Both the position numbers and the translations under genes were made by a program. From contig OY986968.1 in NCBI GenBank assembly GCA_963920575.1, positions 9,417,485-9,481,484 of the forward strand: a DNA stretch of 64,000 nucleotides, read 5' to 3'. The DNA comes from Narthecium ossifragum (Eukaryota > Streptophyta > Magnoliopsida > Dioscoreales > Nartheciaceae). Below the pieces are notes generated by a model. That model was given only the letters and a program-made list of their open reading frames with translations. It made no database searches and had not been told where the DNA came from. Positions 45,001 through 54,801 of this stretch are shown here, piece by piece. Within the stretch, counting starts at the first letter, position 1; each line of letters starts with the position of its first letter.

Positions 45001-48000
45001 ATAGGTAGCATTATTAATTGGCATAGATTTGCCTGGTGCAACTATGCTTTCCTAAAATAGATAGCAATACTAATTGGCATAAAATTGCCATGTACATCAT
45101 AGTTTCCTTGTACAAATTTCTCTATATAACGAAAAGTCTCACATCGATGAGAGCATTCAGTCATTTTGACATGGTATCAGACAGAGGCTCTGAACCTGGT
45201 CATTCACGCTTCCTTCTCTCGGTTTTATAGTTTTCTTGCCTCTTGGCTTCGGTTTTAGATCTGGTCCTCCCCCTTTCACAATGTCCACAGCGACAATTTT
45301 GGTTCATTTTCAGTTCAAGATGTTCGTCAAGGACAAAGAGATGTAGGGTCACATTGATAGCTTATCTATAGCACCAACCGAATCTAAGGCTTTGGCTCAA
45401 TGGGAGGCCATGGATTTTGGGGTCGATTGAGCCCACACATGGTGAACAATTTGCGGTCTTTCAGCGCAGCCAAGGAGATGTGGGATTACTTGAAGCGAAT
45501 GTACAACCAAGACAACAAAGCAAGGCGGTTTCAGCTGGAGTTTGAGATTGCAAATTACAGCCAAGGCAGTCTCTGTCCAGGAGTATTATTCTGATTTACT
45601 AAATTTGGTGTTCTGGGATTGTTCATGATAAGGTGGCAAGAGAGGCATTGCCTGCTCTTTAAGAGATTCATGCTGACAACAGCCGTGATCAATTTTTGAT
45701 GAAACTCAGGCCTGAATTTGAAGTCACTAGGGCTGCGCTATTGAATAGAAATCATGTCCCCTCTTTGGATGTCTGTCTTGGTGAATTGCTTTGCGAGAAG
45801 CAGCGGCTTGTTACTCAGACTGCTCTAGCACAGGAGAGGCTGTCTTCAGAGGTTATTAATGTTGCATATACTGCTCAAGGGAAGGGAAGAAGCAAGGGCC
45901 AAATTCAGTGCTACTGCTGCAAAGAATTCGGAAATATCGCTCGCAACTGCAAGAAGAAATTTTGCACTTATTGTAAGCAGTTCGAACACATCATTAAAGA
46001 ATGCTCGACGCGTCCCAAGAATAGGCAAGCTCATGCCATTCAAGCGGCAGTCCATTCGCCTCCTATAGTGGATCACCTTACTAAGACCACACCTACTACA
46101 GCCGCATCAGCAAGCACTAATCAACCTGCCCTTACTCCAGAAATGGTCCAACCAAGGATTGTCGTGAAAGAGGCACGCGTCGTGCCGGCCTCCAGCCGGC
46201 TCGAGACTTGCCGCTAGCACTGGCAATGCCAACCTTTTTGCCGGTCGGCAAGGTGTGACGAGAGAGATAGGAGCCAGTGAAGTTTTCATCGGAGGAGGTC
46301 ACCGATGAGTTTTTAGGGAGCCGGAGATGAGCATCAGAGCGGCAACGGCGAAAGCGACAGAGAGAGAGAGAGAGAGTCGGAGGTGGGTGACGACAGTAGA
46401 TCGCGAGAGGGGGCGGCAGTGGCGGCGGAAGTGAAGAGGGGCGTGGGCTTAGGGCATTTTAAGACTTTGAATACGGGTTTTAAAACCCGAAAGCCATTAA
46501 CTAATAAAACACCCAATACATGTTGACGTTATATTCTATCATCAAACCCTCAAACCCTAAAAAGCTTCGTCTCCTATCTTTCGTCGCCACCAACCGACCC
46601 GACGTCCTCTCCTTCTCCTTCCTTGTCCTTTTCTCCTCCTCTTCTCTCCTTTTTCCCTCTCTCTCCCTTTCCTCTCCCTCTTCCTCTCCTCTCTCCTCCT
46701 CTTCCTCTCTTTTTTCCCTTCTTTATAGATCCCATTGGATGTGTTGATTGGAACCACCCAGTTGCCGGCCGGCAACATCCAATGCTGACCGGCACCGTCT
46801 GGTGCCGATTGGCTCAAGGGAAAATAGTCCGGAGCCAGAGCCGGTCCCAGATTTCAAGCCAGTGGGCTACCGGCTCGATATTTCCCAGCTGACACCAAGG
46901 TTGCCGATCGGTAAGGAAATCCTTGGGTCCAACAAATGACTATCTCGATCTTTTCAGCCTTGGGGCTTCGAGGTAAGGATAAACTAATTTCTCCTTGGTT
47001 TGTCGATTATGTGATGTGCATTTCTCTCGTGGTGGCTGTCTTGTGCATGATCAGGTGTCAGGGAAAGTGATCGCAAAGGGGCCTAAAGTGGGTCAATTGT
47101 TCCCTCTGCATTTTCCTGTTTCTAGTATTGTCTTTGGCTTGTACTATTGTATCCAATCAAAGTGAGGTTTGGCATAAACGTTTAGGCCATCCTAACTCTC
47201 TGATTTTGCCACATTTGTTGAAGCATGGTTTCCTGGGCAATAATTCTTCTCCCAACTTGTCATTTGATTGTACTACTTGTAAACTTGGGAAAAGTAAAAC
47301 TGTCTTTTCCTAATCATGGTAGTCGTGCTGAAAAATACTTTGATGTCATCCATAGTGATGTTTGAGGTGTTACTCTTGTCCTATCTCATGCCCATTATAA
47401 GTACTTTGTGATGTGCATTGACGATTACAGTCGTTTCACTTGGGTGTTTTTCCTCCGCTCCAAATCCGATGTTTTTCCTGTTTTTCAGACCTTTGTGGCT
47501 TATGTTGAGACTCAATTCTCAACCTTCATTAAGGTTTTAAGGTCTGATTCTGGCGGAGAATATGTGCCGTGACTTTCAAGCTTTCTTGTAGCTGAAAGGT
47601 ATCATTTCTCAACGCTCTTTCCCTTATACACCCCAATAAAACAGCGTTGCTAAACGTGAAAATCGGCATTTGTTTGATGTTGTTTGAATTGTTGCTTGAA
47701 TCCTCTGTTCCTTCTAGATTTTGGGTTGAAGCCTTGTCCACTGCCGTTTATTTGATTATCGCTTGCCATCTCAAATTTTGGACTTTGATTCTCCTTATTG
47801 TCATCTCTATGGAATGCATCCTAGTTATAATACACTTCATACTTTTAGATGTGTTTCCTTTGTTCACCTACCTCCTCATGAACGTCACAAGTTTGCTGCC
47901 TAGTCGGTTCAGTGTGCATTTATGGGCTATAGTATTGCTCATAAAGGTTTTGTGTGCTACGATGTTGCTGCTAATCGACTTCGTATATCTAGAAATGTGG

Positions 48001-51000
48001 TTTTCTTCGAAAATTAGTAGTTCTTTCCTTCTCATGTTGCCTCCTCTTCTGATCTTGTTGTGCTGCCTAGCTTTGATGATATATCTCGTCCTCTTGAGCG
48101 CTTCAAACTAGGAATTGTGTATGAGCGCCTCGGCCACCTCCCCCCCTTCTTGACACTGATATGGTGCATGAGATTGTTGTTCCTGCTCCACAAAGGTCCA
48201 CCCGAGTCTCCAATCTTCCGGATAAGTACGAATTCTCACATACATCGCGCAATGCAACTCTATCTAGTATCAAAATTCTTACCTCTTATTCCCAGGCAAT
48301 TAAGCATGCATATTGGGAGAAGGCCATGCAAGATGAGCTTCATGCTCTCCAACAGAACCATACTTGGGAGATTGTTTCTTGCCCTTCTGATACTAAACCC
48401 ATGGGTTGTAAATGGGTGTATTCTGTGAAGCTACATTCTGATGGGTTTTTGGACATATACAAGGCTTGGTTAGTTGCTTTTGGTAATAGACATGAATACG
48501 GTTTGGATTATGATGAAACTTTTGCTCCGATGCCTAAGATGACTACAGTATAAACAGTTGTTGCCATTGCAGCTTCAAACGGTGGGTTTTTATGTCAAAG
48601 TGACGTAAAGAATGTCTTTCTACATGCTAACTTCAAGGAAGAGATTTTTATAACCCCTCCACCAGGCTTATTTACCACACCTTCTGATGTATGCAAGCTG
48701 AAACTATTGGCCTGATGGGTTGTAGGCCCTGTCAGCATCTCCTTTTGATTCACCCATGTTCGTTGGGCTGGAGGACCAGGGCATGGTGTGGGCTCCTGGC
48801 CGTCCCACATGCGGCGCCCACGGCGCAAACCCTCAGTGCGGGGTTCTGCGCTACTATGTGGTGCTGGCAGTCGATCTATGAGAGTCGACCCCGACTCTGG
48901 TAAAGGTAATATGAGCGTCCCTACTATCACTCCAGAGTTTTGATACGAGTGGTTAGCTCGTGGATCCTGAACTGACACGTGGTATCAGAGCGAGGTCGCA
49001 GGTTCGAATCCCAAGGTAGCTGCTGGGGGTGGGGGGAGATTGTTGGCCTGATAGACTGCATGCCCTGGCAGCATCTCCCTTTGATTCGCCCCTGTTCGTT
49101 GCGCTGGAGGCCCAGGGCGGGGTGTGGGCTCCTGGCCGTCCCATCTGCGGTGCCCATAGCGTAGACCCTCATGTCCACCCGCCGCCTAGTGCAGGATTCT
49201 GCGATGCTATGTAGTACTGGCGATCGATCTATGGGGGTCGACCGCGGCTCTATGATAAAGGTACCACTGCTATCATTTTGGAGTTTTGGTCCGATTGATT
49301 AGCTCGTAGATCCTGAACTGACAGATTCGCTCTCTTTATGGCTTAAAGCAAGCTCCTCGTGCTTCGTTTGATAAGTTTCGTTCCACATTGATTGGCTTTT
49401 CTTTTGCTCAAAGCTAGAATGATTCTTGTTCCTCCACAAGACTGTACATGGCATTGCCCTGCTTCTAGTTTATGTTGATGATATAGTAATCACCGGATCA
49501 GAATCTGGGTTGATTCAAAAGCTTCAACAACATCTACGAGCGTCGTTTCATATGAAGGATATTGGGTTACTTCAGTATTTATTGGGCTTTGAGGTAAAAT
49601 CAGAACATGCAGGTACTTTCTTGCATCAACATAACTTTACTAAGGATTTGATTGCTTTGGCTGAGCTGAAGGCCCCTTCTATTCCCACGCCTTTGGAGGT
49701 GAATGTGAAGTATTGTCGTGCGAAGGGTGAACTTCTTCTCGACCCTTCGAAGTATCGTCAGTTGGTTGATAGCTTGTACTATTTGACCATCACTCGGCCT
49801 GATATTTCATTTGCTGTTCAGCAAGTCAGTCAGTTTATGGAGAGCCCTCAGCACCTTCATTTGACAGTTGTCTATCATTCGCTATCTAAGGGGCACTTCT
49901 AATCGTGGCTTATTCTTTCCTGTTGGCTCACCAATTCAGTTGCGAGCTTACAGTGATGTTGATTGGGCTGGCTACCAAGATACACGATGCACAGTTACAG
50001 GCTGGTGCATGTTTCTTAGCAATGCGCTCATTTAATGGAAAAGCAAAAAACAAGACCGTGTACCTAAATCTTCCACCGAGTCTGAGTATTGAGCCATGTC
50101 ATCCACATGTTCTGAGATTATTTCGCTTCGTGGTTTGTTATCTGAGCTCGGGTTTCCTCAACTTGAACCCACTCCTCTTCATGCCGATAACACTAGTGCC
50201 ATTTTTTTTTTTTGATTAATTCAGCTTTTCAGCTAGTAAAGAGAAAGAAGGAGTTACACAGTAATAGGACAGCCGCTAGGCCCTTCCGAATCACAGACCC
50301 ACATCCGAGTCCAATGCCGGTCCCTCCCTAATTTGGCTAGGAGATCCGCTTGTTCATTGGATCTTCTCGGAACAAAACAAAACGTTGCCCCCTCAAAAAA
50401 AACCCCCAATCTACAAGTATCCCGTAACAACTCTGTTAACGACAGAGGCCAAAATAAAGACCCATTCAGACAACCGATCAAAAATTTGGAGTCGGACTCC
50501 ACCAAAACATTTTGCACACCAAAATCCTTTGCCACATGAAGCGCCCGTCGTATTGCCAACAGCTCCGCCACCTCGACGGAGTCGGCATTTACCAACTCCG
50601 AAATCGCCATCATAGGCCGGCCATTCTCCCTACACAGTATCACCCCAACCCCCGCCCCTGCAACCCCGAACGCCGCATTAGTTGAAACAAGATGGAAACC
50701 CGTCGGTCTAGAAGCTCTAGCAATAACATCTGTAGGGGACGAGATCCTCCAGAACTCCTCTACTGCTCTTTGAATTCTTGTCAACACAACATTCACCCGA
50801 AGCTTGACATCTTTAAATATGAGCTCGTTCCTTGCAATCCAAATGAACCATAAAGCAAAGCACACAACCGACTTCCTTCTCCAAATTGTACCATTCGTTG
50901 ATGATGATACCGACAAAATCCCCGCCAACCGATCCCAATCAAACACGCTGACGTCGGGAAGAGCTATTCCCCATATGGACACAGCAAAAGGACACCCAAA

Positions 51001-54000
51001 AAAAATGTGCATTAAAGTTTCATTCTCCATCTCACACGTTGGACATACCCGGCTAGATACCCTGAAAATTTGCCATAGAGCATCCAACGTTGCAATCCTA
51101 CCATGCAACAATTTCCACAAAAAGATCCTAACCTTTGGCCACGTTGGGGCGCACCAAAGATTCAACCATACCTCCCTAGGAAGCAAGGAACCATTCGCAA
51201 AAGATTGAAAAGATGGCTGCATGAGAAAATTATACGCTGACTTGGAAGAGATCTTCCCCGACGTAGAGTGCAACCATATCCACCGTTCCTCCCCTGCCTC
51301 GGCAATCGGACATGCCAGTACGCGATCCGCCATGTCTTGGTTGAACAGCAAACGTATCCTCTCTTCATTCCACACCCCATCAAGCATCAAATCACTTACT
51401 AGAAGACTCTCTACATCTTTGTCTACCAAGACTGGGCATGGTAGCCTCGCCAAAGCTTCCCCACCACCCCATCGATCATAAAGAAAACTTGCCTTGCTTT
51501 CTCTAGCCAACCGGACCTCCATCCCTCCCCGCAACTCCGACGCTCTGCAAATAACCTTCCAATGACAAGAAGATCCACTGCTGTACCTATGAGGTAATGC
51601 TCCCCTGAAATTGTATTTTGCTCCACCAATTCAGCCCACACGGATGGAGTTTCCTCAAGTAAAGTCGCAGCCCGCTTAAGATTAAGAGCCCGCTGCCAAG
51701 ATCCCAGGTTCCTCAAACCCAGCCCTCCCGCCTCAACTGGGGACAAAACAACATCCCAACACACCCGAGAGAAGCTTCGAACTTTACCTTCCCATAAGAA
51801 GCACCTAGTTATAGCCTCTAGGCTTAACAATACACTTGTTGGGACATTCACAGCAAACATGCAATGAAGTGCTATTGGTTGTAGCACTGACCTTGCGAGT
51901 ACCAGCCTGCCAGCAGCAGAAATAGGCCTCGTACCCCAGCCATTCACCCGGAGAAGGATCCTATCAAGCAAGTAAGAAAATTGACCTGAGGTTGGCCTCG
52001 ATGCAGTGATTGGTACACCCAAGTAACACCATCCCTCCTCAGCTAGAGGCACTCTGAGAATACCCAGGATCCGCTGCTTTCTTTCTACATCCAAAACAGG
52101 GGAGAGCTTGACTGCAGACTTGGTCTCATTAATCTTCATCCCTGAGAGAACCCCATATCTCAACAAAATCTGTCGGAGTCTACGAGCTTCCCAACACTTT
52201 GCCGTTGTAACAATAAGGCAGTCATCTGCGTATAGTAAATGAGAAAGACGGTGCTCTGATCTGCGGAATCTCAACCCCTCCAAACCCTCCAACGGCGCAT
52301 CTAAAAGTCTCGTGAGAACCTCTTGCACCAAGACAAAAATATAAGGTGAGAGAGGGTATCCTTGCCTCAACCCCCTCTGTGCCTTCACTCTACCAAAGAC
52401 CTTTCCATTGATGATGAAAGAGAAAGTCGGTGATGTTATACATTCCATAATCCAAGCCACCCATCTAGCTGGAAACCCCATCCTCAAAAATACTGATCTA
52501 ACCATTGGCCATCTGACTCTGTCATAGGCCGATTGTAAATCAATCTTTAGAACCATCAGTGCCCTTTTCTTTGTCGCCATTTTCATAGAATGTAACACCT
52601 CACATGCCGCTCCTACACTGTCGTGAATCCGCTGCCCTTCAATGAATGCAACTTGTTCAACACTAATGAGACCCCCCAACACACCCTTTAGCCTAGCAGC
52701 CATAATCGAAGAAATTATCTTATATGTTGTGTTACAAAGACTGATAGGCCTATAGTCTTTCAGTCTCTTGGGAAATGATCCTTTGGGAATGAAAGAAATG
52801 AAGGACTGGTTCCACTTTGAAGGCATAGTACCATTCCTGAAGAATCCCTTCACTGCTCTTACAAGGTCACCCCCCACCACCCTCCAGTTATCTTGGTAGA
52901 ATTCTGCAGGGAATCCATCAGGTCCCGAGCATCGGTTCTTTTTAATTCCAAACACCGTGGACCTAATCTCCTTCTGAGATACATCTGCCAACAAGAGCTC
53001 CCGGAGTGTAATATCAAGTTGAGGAAGTTCCGGCATCCCTCCATCATCAAACACCTCCCCGTCGGACCACAAAGATGAAAAATAACTGGTAACCTCCTCA
53101 ACTATTTCCACCGTTGTCTCAGCCCTTGAACCATCATCCCTCTTCAATGCTCCTATCTTTGATCTATGCCCATTGCTGGCCAATGAAGTATGAAAGAAAC
53201 CGGTGTTGTCATCGCCATCCTTGACCCAATCCTCCCTAGACCTTTGTCTCTCTGCACATTGCTGTCTTGAAATCACCTCTGCATGTTGATACTCCATACA
53301 TCGCTTGTCAACTTCTTCCTGCGGAGTGATCGAGCCTTCCTCCTCTTTCCGATATAGTAGTTCCAAGCATCCCCGTAGTCTATGTGCGGTACTATCCAGG
53401 TCAGCTCTACTCGATCGGTTCCACTCCTTTACTGCTTCCTTCACCTTCATAGATCTAGTCTCCAACACAAATTGTCCCGATCCTCTCATTGGCACGCTCC
53501 AAGTTCGCTGAACTAACAAACGGAATGCATGTTCCTTAGCCCAGTAATGTTGCAGCCGAAACAAGGATGGACCGGTCGTGACTGGTGTTGGGTCCAGCGA
53601 GAGAAGCAACGGCCGGTGATCAGAGTGCGCCCAGTGTAGGTGCATGACTGGACCAGCATTGAACCTTTCCTTCCATTGAGAATTACAAAGTGCACGATCG
53701 ATCCTCTCCATAATTTTCCCTCCCCTTGACTGGCCATTAGTCCAAGTGAACGTCGGCCCCAAGAACCCAAGATCCACGAGCTTTTGCTGCACCAGAAAGC
53801 TACAAAAGTCCTGCACTTCAGCGTCAAAAAGGAACGGTCGCCCCCCCTTCTTCTCAGCCGGCGAAGAGATAACATTAAGATCGCCAATTATCAGGTGTGG
53901 CCAGCCAACACTGTTTACCTTCGAGAGTCCCTCCCACAGCTCCTTTCTAACCACATAATCACTCGAAGCATAGACGACAGACACCACCCACTACCCTCGA

Positions 54001-54801
54001 GTTGGCGAAGTAATTACCCCATGAGCAGCTTGTCTACAGTAAGTATCAAAAGTTACATAGCCCACAGATTTCCTCCAAGCCAGCAGAATTCCCCCCTCCT
54101 TCCTTGAGCCGGAGACAAAAAAACATCCCAGCCTCTACCCAAATCTCTACGTACAACCTCCAACTCATTGTCATTCCACAGCAGGACATCAAGCAAGAAG
54201 AGGAAGTCCAAACAAAATAATCCCAAAAGAAACCTACAGCAAATTGCCGCTAATTCTGTCTTTCATGAGCGAACCAAGCACATTGAAGTGGATTGTCAAT
54301 CCATTCGTGAGGCCTTTGATAGAAGAGTTATCACTCTTCCTCATATCACCACAGATATTCAGACTGCTGATGTGTTAACCAAGGCTATGACTCGACAACA
54401 TCATGAATTCCTGGTTGGCAAATTGATGTTTTTTAATCCGCCAACATCAATTTGAGGGGGGATGTTAATAGGATCAGCAGATTCTAGGAAATCCGCAGGA
54501 AACCTATAAAGGCCAGCCAGCCTATCACTATTCCTGTACAGCTATACTCTCCTAAATAGGTAATATTATTAATTGACATAGATTTTCCTGGTGCAGCTAT
54601 GCTTTCCATAGCAATACTAATTGGCATAAAATTGCCATGTACATCATAGTTTCCTTGTACATATTTATCTATATAATGAAAAGTCTCACATCGATGAGAG
54701 CATTCAGTCATTTTGACAGATACTTGATTCATCATAAAATAACTTGGCATCCCCGTGGACAACATTTGAAATAGGACATATTGACAAATATCCTGAAGCA
54801 C
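39023..54801 (-). CDS. Unrecognised multi-exon host gene (partial model), interrupted by a copia element
   Basis: Several minus-strand segments look like exons: open in one frame with AG before and GT after. In transcript order: 54801-54724 (VLQDICQYVLFQMLSTG...), 44836-44607 (WDIDEDLGTYFKNLFES, then FEERKGLKELIIFLVASKR in another frame), 44286-44137 (50 codons, TFEDVLSLFSAVTSAKKLVK, IQLEVAQLLIAHAFQ), 42727-42663 (FAALEVLVHISQSLALVECF), about 41498-41389 (GGSSLLQICNDVISVFQTFR), 41182-41133 (GSSACDKVAYACRLIQ), 39350-39294 (RLCDVGARDHRYIVACSL) and 39095-39023 (DTELTSFEKQAIFTAATILS, then stop). The helical, leucine-rich character could suit a HEAT/ARM-like protein, but I do not recognise the family. 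The phases of the last two exons do not join directly, so at least one exon is missing or wrong, and the 44.7-kb segment seems frameshifted. It may be a working gene or a pseudogene. The 5' end was not found. Confidence 0.55.
39351..41132 (-). other. Intronic sequence, no feature recognised
   Basis: AT-rich stretch between two putative exons. The open frames here (39798-39986, 40509-40930) show no domain. A possible exon-like piece near 40560-40620 (residues CRPSASLKFAAGNGTGHL) is not supported by splice sites. Confidence 0.4.
42397..42475 (+). other. tRNA-like sequence, probably a SINE head or tRNA pseudogene
   Basis: GGGGGTAATATCTCAGTTGG, GTTAGAGTG and GGGTTCAAACCCTG match the A-box and B-box of tRNA genes, with an acceptor pairing of GGGGGTA to TATCCTC (two G-U pairs). 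The D-stem has a mismatch and the T-stem needs three wobble pairs. The sequence downstream is A-rich (GTTTAAAAAAAC at 42512). TTGATTG precedes and follows the unit, a weak TSD. A functional tRNA is unlikely. Confidence 0.5.
42728..44136 (-). other. Intronic sequence, no feature recognised
   Basis: Lies between two putative exons of the minus-strand gene. No domain-bearing frame or TE terminus was found. Confidence 0.4.
45172..45190 (+). promoter_or_regulatory. Primer-binding site of the copia element
   Basis: TGGTATCAGACAGAGGC follows the 5' LTR directly and matches the complement of the initiator tRNA-Met 3' end over the first ten bases. Confidence 0.85.
46153..46925. mobile_element. Non-autonomous hAT element, 773 bp, 8-bp TSD GGTCCAAC
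   Basis: Ends CAAGGATT on the left and AATCCTTG on the right, with GGTCCAAC flanking exactly (46145-46152 and 46926-46933). Removing the element and one TSD rejoins the gag frame as residues PEMVQQMTISIFSALGL. Subterminal words GCCGGC and CCGGTCGGC repeat near both ends, as in hAT elements. The middle is a CT-rich stretch (46600-46720) whose open frames are low complexity. No transposase. Confidence 0.9.
48705..49323 (+). mobile_element. SMART-like TRIM, 619 bp, with a 63-bp internal region
   Basis: Two direct repeats, 48705-48977 (273 bp, starts TATTGGCCTGATGG) and 49041-49323 (283 bp, starts TGTTGGCCTGATAG), both end ATCCTGAACTGACA. The 63 bases between hold TGGTATCAGAGCGAGGTCGC (initiator tRNA-Met primer site) and GGGGGTGGGGGGAGAT (polypurine tract), and nothing else. 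Flanks GAAAC and GATTC match at three of five positions, and the RT frame resumes correctly beyond (SLYGLKQAP). LTR divergence is visibly high, so it is old. Confidence 0.88.
50202..54235 (-). mobile_element. 5'-truncated L1-type LINE inside the copia element
   Basis: A 12-base T run at 50202-50213 is the poly(A) tail of a minus-strand LINE. ORF2 fills the rest. Sequence between 54197 and 54235 still reads as the start of the endonuclease region (FLFLLDVLLWND), after which copia RNase H resumes at about 54240, so ORF1 and the first part of ORF2 are absent. No matching TSD was found, and about two codons of the copia frame seem changed at the junction. Confidence 0.88.
50254..54195 (-). pseudogene. 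LINE ORF2: endonuclease, RT, zf-RVT, RNase H (two main frames)
   Basis: The first frame (53987-51423, 854 codons) carries the endonuclease motifs IIGDLNVISSP and HSDHRPLLLSL, then RT with KDYRPISLCNTTYKIISSIM, DLQSAYDRVRWPMV and the catalytic LSHLLYADDCLIV. The second (51534-50254) carries zf-RVT (FLWKLLHGRIATLDALWQIF, CPTCEMENETLMHIFFGCPF) and RNase H (VLVESDSKFLIGCLNGSLFW). A stop (TAG) near 53991 separates an upstream endonuclease piece (GRRGGILLAWRKSVGYVTF), and one frameshift lies near 51500-51540. Otherwise it is well preserved compared with the LINE at 26-38 kb, so this insertion is younger. Confidence 0.92.
54451..54462 (+). promoter_or_regulatory. Polypurine tract of the copia element
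   Basis: TTTGAGGGGGGA lies directly before the 3' LTR start TGTTAATAGG, the standard priming site for plus-strand DNA. Confidence 0.9.

Larger units (their letters stand above)
45290..54450 (+). pseudogene. copia gag-pol, broken
   Basis: Gag has SFSAAKEMWDYLKRMYNQDN (45460) and two CCHC knuckles (CYCCKEFGNIARNC, CTYCKQFEHIIKEC; 45910-46010). After the hAT insert come pre-integrase (EVWHKRLGHPNS...CTTCKLGK, 47165-47300) and integrase (VMCIDDYSRFTWVFFLRSKS, 47408). RT begins AYWEKAMQDELHALQQNHTW (48311), is interrupted by the TRIM, and resumes at 49335 with LYGLKQAPRASFDKFRSTL and the catalytic LVYVDDIVITGSESG (49460). RNase H (LHADNTSA at 50178) is cut by the LINE and ends after it (FHERTKHIEVDCQSIREAFD, 54262). 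There are many stops and frameshifts and no protease. Confidence 0.9.
44908..54718 (+). mobile_element. Ty1/copia element with three nested inserts, TSD GACAC/GATAC
   Basis: LTRs at 44908-45171 (264 bp) and 54463-54718 (256 bp) start TGTTAATAGGATC and end TTTTGACA. The flanks GACAC and GATAC match at four of five bases. About 13 substitutions plus one 8-bp indel separate the LTRs (about 5%). Internal order is gag, pre-integrase and integrase, RT, RNase H, typical of copia. Inserts are a hAT element (46153-46925), a SMART-like TRIM (48705-49323) and a LINE (50202 to about 54235). Removing them leaves about 4.4 kb. The aspartic protease region is deleted: WFVD near 47006 runs directly into sequence that normally lies well downstream. 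Confidence 0.92.

Noticed and set aside
46557..46892. Open frames in the 46.6-46.9 kb region
   Set aside because: CT-rich low-complexity core of the hAT element, open on both strands.
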